Source: JAKVCB01 sp965243695 (lineage in GTDB: Bacteria; Planctomycetota; Planctomycetia; Pirellulales; Lacipirellulaceae). Taken from it: a stretch of 64,000 nucleotides of DNA. Below the pieces are notes generated by a model, which saw only the letters and a program-made list of their open reading frames with translations, did not search any database and had not been told where the DNA came from. Where the stretch lies: the NCBI GenBank assembly GCA_965243695.1, contig CBDEWC010000047.1:62001-126000 (forward strand). The letters run 5' to 3'. This document shows, one piece after another, positions 27,548 to 35,665 of this stretch. How positions within the stretch are numbered: the stretch's first letter is position 1; the number at the start of each line of letters is the position of its first letter. The position numbers and the translations under genes are program-made.

Positions 27548-28600
27548 TCAAGCGATCGTAATGTCCCGGTCAAGATAGACGTCCTGAATGGCACCGAGCA
27601 ATTCGATTCCATCAGCCAGCGGTTTTTGAAATGCCTTGCGCCCGCTGATCAGTCCAATTCCTCCGGCCCGTTTGTTGATCACGGCGGTACGAACAGCGTC
27701 GGCCAGATCGCTCGCTCCGGAGGGACCTCCCGAGTTGATCAGCCCCATGCGTCCCATGTAGCAGTTGGCGACCTGGTAACGGCAGAGATCGATTGGATTG
27801 TCGGAGGTCAGCTTTTCGTAGACCAGTGGTGAAGTTTTGCCAAAATCAATTGCCGTGTAGCCACCGTTGTTGGTCGGCAACTTCTGCTTGATAATATCGG
27901 CCTGGATCGTTACGCCGAGGTGATTGGCCTGGCCGGTGAGATCGGCCGCGGCATGGTAATCGGTGCCGCCCTTTTTGAATCCATCGTTTCGCAGGTAACA
28001 CCAGAGGATGGTTGCCAGGCCAAGGTTGTGTGCGTGCTCGAAGGCCTCGGCAACTTCTACAATTTGGCGGTCTGATTCATCCGAGCCAAAATAGATCGTG
28101 GCCCCGACGGCCGCCGCACCCATATCATAAGCCCGGTCAACACTTCCGAAGAAGATTTGATCAGGGTGACTGGGATAGCTGAGCAATTCGTTGTGGTTGA
28201 TTTTCACCACAAAGGGAATTTTATGCGCATAACGGCGCGTCACAGCACCCAGGACACCCAACGTCGAGGCGACCGCGTTGCAGCCACCTTCGATGGCCAG
28301 TTTGACGATGTTGACCGGATCAAAATAATCGGGGTTGGGGGCGAACGACGCGCCTGCCGAGTGTTCAATGCCCTGATCGACCGGCAGGATGGAGAGATAC
28401 CCCGTACCGGCCAGCCGCCCAGAGCGCAAGATCCACTCCAGGTTGCCTAGCACGCGGGAATTACGGTCACTGTCGACGAAGACGCGGTCCACAAAATCCG
28501 GGCCTGGCAAGTGCAATCGGCTGCTGGGAATGGTCTTGCACTCGTGTCCGAGCAGGCTATCTGCGTCGTCGCCGAGATGGGTACGGATCTGTTCGGACAT
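27548..28600 (-). CDS. fbaB: Class I fructose-bisphosphate aldolase (FbaB/DhnA type)
   Basis: The 350-residue protein shows the DhnA-type class I aldolase features: LPVDQGIEH (about residue 73), PFVVKINHNELLSYP (about 130, Lys-rich active region) and the C-terminal phosphate-binding NSGGPSG and GIGLISGRKAF stretch. It forms a Schiff base to cleave fructose-1,6-bisphosphate to triose phosphates and needs no metal. It is transcribed toward the pentose phosphate operon and ends about 200 bp from the HAD gene, so hexose and pentose phosphate genes are grouped but not co-transcribed. Confidence 0.92.
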   Translation of the reverse strand: MSEQIRTHLGDDADSLLGHECKTIPSSRLHLPGPDFVDRVFVDSDRNSRVLGNLEWILRSGRLAGTGYLSILPVDQGIEHSAGASFAPNPDYFDPVNIVKLAIEGGCNAVASTLGVLGAVTRRYAHKIPFVVKINHNELLSYPSHPDQIFFGSVDRAYDMGAAAVGATIYFGSDESDRQIVEVAEAFEHAHNLGLATILWCYLRNDGFKKGGTDYHAAADLTGQANHLGVTIQADIIKQKLPTNNGGYTAIDFGKTSPLVYEKLTSDNPIDLCRYQVANCYMGRMGLINSGGPSGASDLADAVRTAVINKRAGGIGLISGRKAFQKPLADGIELLGAIQDVYLDRDITIA

Positions 28601-29159
28601 CTTGATTTTCCTCTGGTACGTTATTTTTTAAGGGTCACCGGGAGCCCTGACTTGGGCCGCAACGCGAACAGCGTACCATATATTTGAGCCGGCGCTTAGT
28701 CTGCCTGGAGGGGGCTCTTATGGCTCTGGTGGGCCTGCTGGCATGCCGCACTTCAGGTGTACGGTATCCAATGTCGGTGGGACCTTGGCAGTCACGATCG
28801 CATTGGCTCGGTCGCGCACAAGTTTTGTCCCGTGAATCCCGAATCCGCATAACAGGCGTGTCACGTCATCCCAGGCGTACCGTTGGAAACGGTAGCAGCT
28901 TGCCAGGCCGCACAAGTATTCTACCTTCTCAGCCCAAACGAACCCTCAGCCCAAACGAACCCTCAGCCCAAACGAACCCTCAGCCCAAGCCATGGCACTG
29001 CCCGCGTTTGACATTGAACTGGTTTTTCATGACCGCATCGCCTTTCAGTAAGGTTCCGCTTCCTGTCGGCCGTGGGGACGTGCTATTCTACCGCTGACGC
29101 ATGGAGTGGGCCGCTCGCAGGAGAACGTGGTCAAAAGTATCAACATGACCGAGGTTTTT
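28601..29159. other. Intergenic region with a possible ORF fragment and a tandem repeat
   Basis: 559 bp between divergent fbaB and the Nramp-like gene. The minus strand at 28718-28915 holds a 65-codon TTG-started frame whose composition and codon use look more coding-like than its surroundings, but without RBS or recognised domain. It may be a gene remnant. The 17-bp array at 28928-28991 lies just upstream of it. No riboswitch was recognised before the transporter. Confidence 0.4.
28928..28991 (+). repeat. 17-bp tandem repeat, 3.7 copies
   Basis: Unit ctcagcccaaacgaacc: three exact copies (28928-28944, 28945-28961, 28962-28978) and a partial fourth with one change (28979-28991). It is intergenic, about 170 bp before the Nramp-like start. 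Confidence 0.93.
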
Positions 29160-30512
29160 ATGACCCAACATGAGACAATTTTGGATCCGCCGCAGTCACT
29201 TTGGGGACGGTTTCGGTTTGTTGGCCCCTCGCTGATTATCACAGCAACCCTGGTGGGATCGGGCGAACTTTTGGCTACCACAACCTTTGGAGCCAAGGTT
29301 GGCTTTGCAGCGCTGTGGCTGATTATCGGGACCTGCCTGATCAAGGTTGCCCTCCAGGAGGCATTGGGCCGGTATACCATTTCCTCGGGTGATACCACGC
29401 TCACAGCGTTTGCCCGCTTGCCTGGCCCAAAAAACTGGGCCATCTGGTTCTGGCTGGTTGTGATTATTGCCACATCGGTCCAGCTTGGGGCGATTTCCCG
29501 AGTGGTAGGCGAAGCGGTGAAGCTGTCCCTCGGGCAAAGTGGTGCCGAGGAGTTTATTTGGGCTCCGGTGATTTGCTTGATTTGTCTCGTCCTACTCTAC
29601 AACGGCAAATATGCCGTGATCGAAAAAGTTTCAACCTTGCTGGTGAGCCTTTTCTCGGTCGCAACCATTTTTACGGCGGCTGCGATTCAATGGACGCCCA
29701 ACTTCATCACCGCAGCTGATCTGCTTGACGGTTTTCGTTTCCAATTTCCCGCAGAGGGAGTTGGAGTGGCACTCGGTATTGTGGCCATTGTAGGGCTCAG
29801 TTCGTCGGAACTTGTTTACTATGCCTACTGGTGTTTGGAGAAAGGGTACGCGAGGTGGACAGGGCCTAACGATGGGTCTGAGGCCTGGGCCCAGCGGGCA
29901 CGAGGATGGATTCGCGTGATGCACGTCGATTGTATTCTCGCCTTTGTGATCTACACGGCCACGACCGTGGCCTTCTATCTCCTCGGAGCAACCGTCCTGC
30001 ATCGGCAGAAAATCGATCCGGGTGAGGGTTTGGCCGTGCTCGAAAAACTTTCCCGCATGTATACCGAAACACTTGGCCCCTGGGCATTCTATCTTTTCAT
30101 CGGTTCCGCTTTGCTGGTACTGTTTTCAACCCTGTTTGTTTCAATCGCTTCTTATGCCCGCCTTGTTCCCGATGCGATTTTTATCCTTCGCGGTGCGACC
30201 GACGTCAACGACAGCGTGCGGCGTCGATGGGTGCAACGGAGCGTGATTGTTTTCTCGATTCTTTTCGCGTTGATGGCCCAGGTTCGCGAGAACCCGGTTC
30301 AACTGGTGGTGATCGGTGTGATTGGACTGGCACTGTTATTACCCGTGATTTGCTTTGCCGCCGTGTGGCTTCGGTATGCGAAACTTGATCGGCGGATACG
30401 GCCTTCGTGGGCGTTGGACCTCTGGCTGTGGGCTTCGGCTATTTTGACCGCGCTGATGACAATTTTTGCTCTCTGGAAGGGAGCCGAGAAATACCTGCTC
30501 GGTGGAGGCTGA
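29160..30512 (+). CDS. Nramp-related transporter lacking canonical metal motifs
   Basis: The 450-residue protein has about 11 hydrophobic segments and the Nramp (APC-fold) arrangement. In the first helix, where canonical Nramp has DPGN, it reads VGSGELLATT. In helix six, where MPHN is expected, it reads LSSSELVYYAYW. Both metal-binding motifs are therefore replaced, each with a Glu. It is probably an Nramp-family branch with another cation preference; Mn2+/Fe2+ should not be assumed. ATG 29160 has gagg 8 bp upstream; in-frame alternatives are ATG 29145 and GTG 29106. The stop lies in the first copy of a 14-bp tandem repeat. Confidence 0.8.
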   Translation: MTQHETILDPPQSLWGRFRFVGPSLIITATLVGSGELLATTTFGAKVGFAALWLIIGTCLIKVALQEALGRYTISSGDTTLTAFARLPGPKNWAIWFWLVVIIATSVQLGAISRVVGEAVKLSLGQSGAEEFIWAPVICLICLVLLYNGKYAVIEKVSTLLVSLFSVATIFTAAAIQWTPNFITAADLLDGFRFQFPAEGVGVALGIVAIVGLSSSELVYYAYWCLEKGYARWTGPNDGSEAWAQRARGWIRVMHVDCILAFVIYTATTVAFYLLGATVLHRQKIDPGEGLAVLEKLSRMYTETLGPWAFYLFIGSALLVLFSTLFVSIASYARLVPDAIFILRGATDVNDSVRRRWVQRSVIVFSILFALMAQVRENPVQLVVIGVIGLALLLPVICFAAVWLRYAKLDRRIRPSWALDLWLWASAILTALMTIFALWKGAEKYLLGGG

Positions 30513-30544
30513 CCGGTGGAGGCTGACCGGTGGAGGCTGACCGG
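30501..30544 (+). repeat. 14-bp tandem repeat containing the transporter stop codon
   Basis: ggtggaggctgacc is present three times in tandem (30501-30514, 30515-30528, 30529-30542), then gg. The first copy encodes the C-terminal Gly-Gly-Gly and stop of the transporter. The later copies lie after the stop. Confidence 0.93.
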
Positions 30545-30730
30545 GGTTGGCTTCAAGGTGCGGGTTCGACTTGCGAGAGGCACCACGGTTTTGAGCGCGC
30601 CGGTGTTCCAGGGAACTTGTTTGCGGTCAACTCGACCCGACCTCTTTGATGAGATTTCCGGATTGGAAGCAGTCGTGTGGGTACCGCTACGGCGACAGCC
30701 AGTTCGATCCAGAATTAGCCATGGTTTGAA

Positions 30731-31711
30731 CTAGTAGGTTGCAAACCACTCATGGTCGATGGTGGGGAGCGTGTGTTTTTCCTGCCAGGGATGGCCGTAT
30801 TGTTCCGCAACCTCGTTGAGTTGCTCCAAGCGGGGTAGCACGACCGATTGGAGAAGGTCGCCTCGCTCCGACTTTTCAGCGGTGGTAAGTTCCCGCCACA
30901 AGGCACGTCCAGCAAGAAATCCGGAGCAACCTGCTTCACAAGCGACCTGAAGTTGGGCCTTGAAGATCTCGAACGGGTCACCGCCTGAGAGCAAGGCCCA
31001 GGGGCAGGGTGACAAATCATTGAGTTCCTCACAGGCCGACCGCCACTTCGATTCGGAGGTGTCAAAATGCCCGTCGATAGGGAATTGTACTTTCAGCACG
31101 TCCGGTTTGAGCGCGCCGAGCCGTCGTACGGATTCGAGCACAATCCGCTGCCGCTGGCGGGCAAACTCGGGTGAGTTATCGGCCACATTTTTGTCAATCG
31201 AGTAGGCAATCGGTTCGAGAAACATCGGGATGTCTTCGCGGTTACACGCTTCGATGGCCTCTGCTGCGACACGTTCCTGCCGGGCGGTGAGTTCACCTGC
31301 ATCCGGGTGATAGTACAAAACCAGTTTTACCCCACTGGCTCCCAGTCGTTTGATCTGGGTAACCCCCCAGCCGGGCATCGTTATCGTTTCCCGTGCCTGG
31401 GGAGTACCGTCGTAAAGTTCGCGTTCAAGCGCCGACAGGAAGCCGACATTCCCAGGCAGCGAGCCGGTGGCAACTGCTTGGCCGATACAATACTTGGCAT
31501 CAAGGATCACTGCCGAAGCGAGGCCACCTGCTTTCCGGAGGATGTCGAGTTTGAAATCGGTGACCTCGTCGTCCGCAATGGCATACGGGTTTTCGGGATC
31601 AAGCATCTCGAGCAGCACGTCGCGATGATCAATCGCAAGAATTTTGATAATACCACGAGGGCTGGTCGCTGTTTGGAGGCAACGTAATTTTCCGGGAGTC
31701 AAACTGGCCAT
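30731..31711 (-). CDS. LacD/tagatose-bisphosphate-aldolase-family aldolase
   Basis: The 326-residue TIM-barrel protein resembles LacD and related class I ketose-bisphosphate/sulfo-sugar aldolases: N-terminal SLTPGKLRCLQ, ILAIDHR (about residue 24), a Lys-containing VKLVLYYHPD strand (about 130), LEPIAYSID, DVLKVQFPI (candidate Schiff-base Lys near 207) and LLSGGDPFE. It should cleave a phosphorylated ketose to triose phosphates. Substrate could be tagatose-1,6-bisphosphate or a related sugar, including sulfofructose phosphate. No lac or sulfoquinovose genes are adjacent, so this stays open. Confidence 0.78.
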   Translation of the reverse strand: MASLTPGKLRCLQTATSPRGIIKILAIDHRDVLLEMLDPENPYAIADDEVTDFKLDILRKAGGLASAVILDAKYCIGQAVATGSLPGNVGFLSALERELYDGTPQARETITMPGWGVTQIKRLGASGVKLVLYYHPDAGELTARQERVAAEAIEACNREDIPMFLEPIAYSIDKNVADNSPEFARQRQRIVLESVRRLGALKPDVLKVQFPIDGHFDTSESKWRSACEELNDLSPCPWALLSGGDPFEIFKAQLQVACEAGCSGFLAGRALWRELTTAEKSERGDLLQSVVLPRLEQLNEVAEQYGHPWQEKHTLPTIDHEWFATY

Positions 31712-31950
31712 AATGGAGGGGGATTTCCTGAGGTCTGAAAGGGTTTTATCGCCAGGGACCGGCCTGGCCGTAGCGTGTGCCGGGGCGGCGGGAGGGTTGA
31801 GCCACCTTGGCCCCGGTAAGGATATCAGGGCCGAGGCCGAAGGTTAAGGGTGGATTGGGGAAGTTTGAGCCTGGGGTGGCACCAAACAACCCGCTTTGCA
31901 AATCGTCTCGAGAGGGATTCACTCCTCGTGCCTCTGCGTTTGCGTAACCG

Positions 31951-32006
31951 GCCGTATTGATCTCGCCGTATTGATCTCGCCGTATTGATCTCGCCGTATT
32001 GATCTC
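31951..32006 (+). repeat. 14-bp unit x 4
   Basis: gccgtattgatctc occurs four times without error (31951-31964, 31965-31978, 31979-31992, 31993-32006). First array of the four-family block. Confidence 0.95.
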
Positions 32007-32038
32007 TTGGTGAGAGTAGACCACAATTCAGCGCGAGA

Positions 32039-32086
32039 GCCGCAGCTGGTAAAGAGGCCCAGGCCGCAGCTGGTAAAGAGGCCCAG
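32039..32086 (+). repeat. 24-bp unit x 2
   Basis: A 24-bp unit beginning gccgcagctggtaaagag is perfectly duplicated (32039-32062 and 32063-32086). Second array of the block. Confidence 0.93.
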
Positions 32087-32123
32087 TTAGTGGTCGACTC
32101 CCGTCGACAGAAAGAGGCTTTTG

Positions 32124-32173
32124 AATTTGCGAATACAGGGCCAATTTGCAAATACAGGGCCAATTTGAGAACA
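32124..32173 (+). repeat. 19-bp unit, about 2.6 copies
   Basis: aatttgcgaatacagggcc (32124-32142) is followed by a copy with one change (32143-32161) and a partial third copy (from 32162, aatttgagaaca). Third array of the block. Confidence 0.88.
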
Positions 32174-32210
32174 AAGGGTGCATCACTACGAAATACCAAC
32201 AGCAACGTAG

Positions 32211-32265
32211 TTGATTAAAACGTGGTTGATTAAAACGTGGTTGGTTAAAACGTGGTTGGTTAAAA
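32211..32265 (+). repeat. 15-bp unit, 3.7 copies, abutting a start codon
   Basis: ttgattaaaacgtgg at 32211-32225 and 32226-32240, a ttggtt variant at 32241-32255 and a partial copy to 32265. The array ends 6 bp before the ATG at 32272, so it forms the 5' leader and probably the RBS region of the epimerase gene. Confidence 0.94.
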
Positions 32266-32271
32266 AGAACG

Positions 32272-33213
32272 ATGGCAAAGACTTATTTAATTACCGGTGG
32301 TGCTGGAAACCTTGCTTGCCAGCACACGTTTGATCTGGTCGAGCGTGGCCATGCCGTTGTTCTGGCAGACATCGCCGAGGGACCGACGGCACCGATTGCC
32401 GACGGCTGCCGGTATGTGCAGCTGGATGTGACGTGTCGCGATCGACTCTCGGCGGTGCTGGGAGAATTTCGTCCTGACGTCCTGTTGCACCTTGCGTCGC
32501 TCCTTTCGGGAGCTTCCGAGGCCAATCGGGAACTGGCATGGCGGGTTAATATGGATGGCACTTTTGGGTTGTTTGAGGAAGCGCTCGCCCATGGTGTGCA
32601 AACCGTGTTTTTCCCCAGTTCGCTGGCTGCCTACGGAACGCCGCTTCCGAACCCGGTTCCCGAAGATTATCCGCAATGGCCAGTTGGCCTGTATGGTGTC
32701 ACCAAGGCCGCCATTGAGCGACTTGGTAATTACTACCACGTTTGTCACGGGCTTGATTTTCGTTCGGTGCGACTACCGATCGTGGTTTCGGCCGGGGCTC
32801 CTCCTGGAGCTACCAGTGCCTATGCTTCGCGCGCCTTTGTCGAAACGGTAAAGGATGGTCATTTTCAGTTTCGGATTCGCCCCCTGTCGAGGCCTTCGCT
32901 GATTTATGTGAAGGATGTACTGCGGGCGATGACTCAGCTGGCCGAGGTCCCCCGTGAAAATCTCACCCGCACCGTTTACAACGTGCAGGCACTTTCACCC
33001 ACCGCCGAGGAAATTGCCGGCGCCATCAAGGCTCGAATTCCCGCTGCCGACATTCGCTTTGAAATCGATCCGAAAATCGCGGACCTGATCGACAGCTGGC
33101 CAATTGAGTTTGAAGACCAGGCAGCACGGCGCGACTGGGGGTGGTCTCCACAGTTTGATTTAGACGCGATGGCGGACGATTTTATTGCCCAACTACGCGA
33201 GCCGGTTGTTTGA
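32272..33213 (+). CDS. NAD-dependent epimerase/dehydrogenase, L-threonine 3-dehydrogenase-like
   Basis: The 313-residue extended SDR starts with TGGAGNLACQ (Rossmann motif), has PSSLAAYG, YGVTK (Tyr and Lys of the triad) and PGATSAYA. It ends with IDSWPIEFEDQAARRDWGW. This SWP...D..A..DWGW tail is what I recall from the SDR-type L-threonine dehydrogenases, rather than from UDP-sugar epimerases. It would oxidise L-threonine to 2-amino-3-ketobutyrate. No kbl ligase gene is adjacent, so a sugar-nucleotide substrate is not excluded. Expression probably depends on the repeat-built leader just upstream. Confidence 0.75.
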   Translation: MAKTYLITGGAGNLACQHTFDLVERGHAVVLADIAEGPTAPIADGCRYVQLDVTCRDRLSAVLGEFRPDVLLHLASLLSGASEANRELAWRVNMDGTFGLFEEALAHGVQTVFFPSSLAAYGTPLPNPVPEDYPQWPVGLYGVTKAAIERLGNYYHVCHGLDFRSVRLPIVVSAGAPPGATSAYASRAFVETVKDGHFQFRIRPLSRPSLIYVKDVLRAMTQLAEVPRENLTRTVYNVQALSPTAEEIAGAIKARIPAADIRFEIDPKIADLIDSWPIEFEDQAARRDWGWSPQFDLDAMADDFIAQLREPVV

Positions 33214-33224
33214 AGGGGCCAACT

Positions 33225-33252
33225 GCCGACAAGACAAGGCCGACAAGACAAG
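33225..33252 (+). repeat. 14-bp direct tandem duplication
   Basis: gccgacaagacaag at 33225-33238 is repeated exactly at 33239-33252, directly after the epimerase stop. Confidence 0.9.
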
Positions 33253-33278
33253 GGCCAATGTGAACCACGGCTGCCTGG

Positions 33279-33318
33279 CCTCTCAGTTGCCTGACCTCTC
33301 AGTTGCCTGACCTCCCGG
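33279..33318 (+). repeat. 16-bp tandem repeat spanning the sialidase stop codon
   Basis: cctctcagttgcctga at 33279-33294 and 33295-33310, with a partial third copy cctcccgg (33311-33318). On the minus strand it encodes the last dozen or so residues of the sialidase. The 16-bp period shifts frame, so one copy is read through and the next supplies the stop. Confidence 0.9.
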
Positions 33319-34899
33319 ATGTAGTAGCTCCTTGAGCGACAACCGCTCGAAGACCAAATCTGCCTGGCTCCCTTCGTAAACGATTCCGACGTGGGTATCG
33401 TCAACGCGGCTAAGGCTTGGGTAGCCAGCGCCACGGAATTCATCCAGCAGGGTCCGATTTTCCTCGGGCCAGGTCACTCCATCGTCAAAACTGACCCGAA
33501 TCGAGTGATGATCCCGGCCGGTTTGGGAATAGGGGTTGGCAAACAGCAGGACGTAGCGATCGTGACCATCCTGCCGAAAATCAAACCGGCAAAAGCTGCC
33601 GCTACATCCCGGTTCGATCAGCGTCTTGCGATTGGTAACATGCGGAGTCCAGGTTTGGCCAAGGTCGCCAGTTGTGGCAACGGTCCGGAACTTGACTCCG
33701 TGTTCGGTTCTCATGTTCAACATGACCGATCCATCCGCCAGTTGAACCGCCTGGCACTCGCTGTTTCCCACAGATGCTGGCTGGCTGATCTTCCAGTGGG
33801 CACCATGATCGTCACTGGTGAGCAGGTTTGAGAATTCCTGCCCCTCGGCATTGCGGCCCTGGGTCGGCATGACCAGGGTACCATCGTCCAGCGCAATTCC
33901 TTGATGAGGCGAAGGTGCGAAAAGGACCCATTCCTTTTTTTTCCAGGCACGGGTCATGTTCTGCGGTTTGGACCAGGTTTGTCCATCATCGCGGCTGCGG
34001 ACCATCAAGAATTGGGCCGTCTTGCCGATTTCAAATCCAGGTTCGGAACCGTCGGCGGTCCACTGATGCTTGCCCTCTTTATCGACCATCCAGACAGCAA
34101 AACAAAAGATCTCGCCGGTAGCCGGGTCAACAAGAAGCCCCGGATCACTGACGCCATTAAGTTCTTGTGGCCGTCCACCAACCGTTCCCTGGTCCATGAT
34201 GATCCGCTGTGGTTCCCAGGTTTGTCCACCATCGACGCTTCGCAACAAGCCAATATCAATATCTTCCTGAAGGTCACGAGAGCTGCGTCGCCGCATGTCG
34301 TAGGCGCAGAGCAGGGTATTTTGGGGGGTGGTGGCCAGTGCCGGGATACGGTACGTGTGGACTCCGTCGTCGTAGTGCTTGCGGAGTGCGACACCGATCC
34401 GCTTTCTTAAGCTGCCGGTACGATCGACCGGCTCGATATGGCCGGCAGAGGTTTCGATATCAACACACGTTGCATCGACCTTGTGGTCCAGGCTGGCGGT
34501 TGGCGCCAGACGACACGACAACCAGAAGTGGTTTTCGCCCTGGTGCAGCCTGGCATGTCCGCCAATCACGACCGTTTGCCCGTCCGGTCGCAGGGCGTCT
34601 CCAAAACGCATCGCAGTGCTTGATTTTCCTTCTTCTCCTGCGAAAAACAGTTCCACCGCGTCGATGTCGTGATGATCATCGGTACCCCGCAGCGATACGG
34701 TGATCGAGCGAAGCTCAACAAAGGGTGATTCTGCCGAAATTTTGATCCGCAACAAGCCATTGTGTTGATTCCGCACCAGCACGGGATGAACATGCTGGGT
34801 AACCGAGGCTGACAATTCCTCGGCATAGATCAGCCGAGTGGCAGGCAGCGAGACCACGATGGCGAGTAAAGAGGCAAACATTGCGACAAATTTTTTCAT
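33283..34899 (-). CDS. Secreted exo-alpha-sialidase (GH33, BNR/Asp-box)
   Basis: The 538-residue protein has a Sec signal peptide (about residues 1-26), an N-terminal beta domain of the neuraminidase type to about residue 165, then a six-bladed propeller beginning with the sialidase YRIPAL motif (about 182). At least five Asp-box repeats follow (SVDGGQTW, SRDDGQTW, SDDHGAHW, TGDLGQTW, SFDDGVTW). GH33 enzymes release terminal sialic acids from glycans. The protein is predicted to be exported and probably acts on environmental glycoconjugates. The C-terminal residues are encoded by a 16-bp tandem duplication and may be recent. Confidence 0.9.
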   Translation of the reverse strand: MKKFVAMFASLLAIVVSLPATRLIYAEELSASVTQHVHPVLVRNQHNGLLRIKISAESPFVELRSITVSLRGTDDHHDIDAVELFFAGEEGKSSTAMRFGDALRPDGQTVVIGGHARLHQGENHFWLSCRLAPTASLDHKVDATCVDIETSAGHIEPVDRTGSLRKRIGVALRKHYDDGVHTYRIPALATTPQNTLLCAYDMRRRSSRDLQEDIDIGLLRSVDGGQTWEPQRIIMDQGTVGGRPQELNGVSDPGLLVDPATGEIFCFAVWMVDKEGKHQWTADGSEPGFEIGKTAQFLMVRSRDDGQTWSKPQNMTRAWKKKEWVLFAPSPHQGIALDDGTLVMPTQGRNAEGQEFSNLLTSDDHGAHWKISQPASVGNSECQAVQLADGSVMLNMRTEHGVKFRTVATTGDLGQTWTPHVTNRKTLIEPGCSGSFCRFDFRQDGHDRYVLLFANPYSQTGRDHHSIRVSFDDGVTWPEENRTLLDEFRGAGYPSLSRVDDTHVGIVYEGSQADLVFERLSLKELLHPGGQATERSGN

Positions 34900-35273
34900 A
34901 GCGACCGTCCGATGTCGTGTTCAAGATCGATGTTTCTCCTGGATTGTAGCGTAATGGTTGGCCATCCTCCAATAAAAAGGTAGCGCGAACCGGGAGTGGT
35001 TTTTAGGGTGGCTGGTGCGAGCTGAGGTGGACCTGTCGGTTTAACCGGGAGGCCGTTGGGACGGTTGCGCCAAACGGAAGATGCGCAACGGGGATCAGCG
35101 GCGCACAATCGTGGAAAAATCGAGCTGCCTGCACCTTGACCTTGGTGCTGACGCGAGGAGCATTCTTTGCAGTGACAGATCCAGGCTTTGCCGCGGTGGA
35201 TCGGTGAAAGGGCGGGGAACTCCCTTTTCAGCCATGGTCAGCTGCACTCTTCGCAATCGTACCGTCAGAAAAA
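34900..35273. other. Intergenic region, nothing recognised
   Basis: 374 bp between the sialidase start (minus strand) and tRNA-Lys. It must hold the sialidase promoter, but no clear 35/10 pair or operator was found. No gene is supported. Confidence 0.5.
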
Positions 35274-35346
<73 letters not shown>

Positions 35347-35665
35347 CCAAGGAAGTTTCCAGTTCCTCGGCGGTCATGATACCGTATGTGATAGCGGACC
35401 GAAACCGCCGATTCGTGGGAGGGGATCGTAATGCCTGGTCAAACCAACCGGTAGTACTGGAAAAAACGAAATGACTGGTACCTGTCCTGAAGATGACTTG
35501 CGAGCCTGCGAAAGGTAACCCCTGCTCGGGTTTGGACCTTCATCGGGCGGGCTTTTCATTCAGTAGACCGGGGTTTCCGTCGCTGACCTCGAAGCCATGA
35601 TTTGCGGGAAGAAGAGGCGGTTGCGGGTTGGGTCGCCAACGCCAAAGGCCAAGCAGGGACCGTGG
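35347..35665. other. Intergenic region upstream of tRNA-Lys
   Basis: 319 bp with no supported gene. On the minus strand a TATCAT element (plus coordinates 35376-35381) lies 30 bp before the tRNA 5' end and could be its minus-10 box, but the minus-35 match is weak. Confidence 0.35.

Larger units (their letters stand above)
31712..32271. other. Repeat-dominated spacer
   Basis: 560 bp between divergent LacD-type and epimerase genes. Between 31951 and 32265 four unrelated tandem repeat arrays follow one another. Frames read through them (for example 31825-32205 on the minus strand), but I do not regard these as genes. Confidence 0.6.

Noticed and set aside
31825..32205. 126-codon minus-strand frame in the repeat block
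   Set aside because: It runs across three repeat arrays and its translation consists of repeated DNA-derived motifs. No start or domain.
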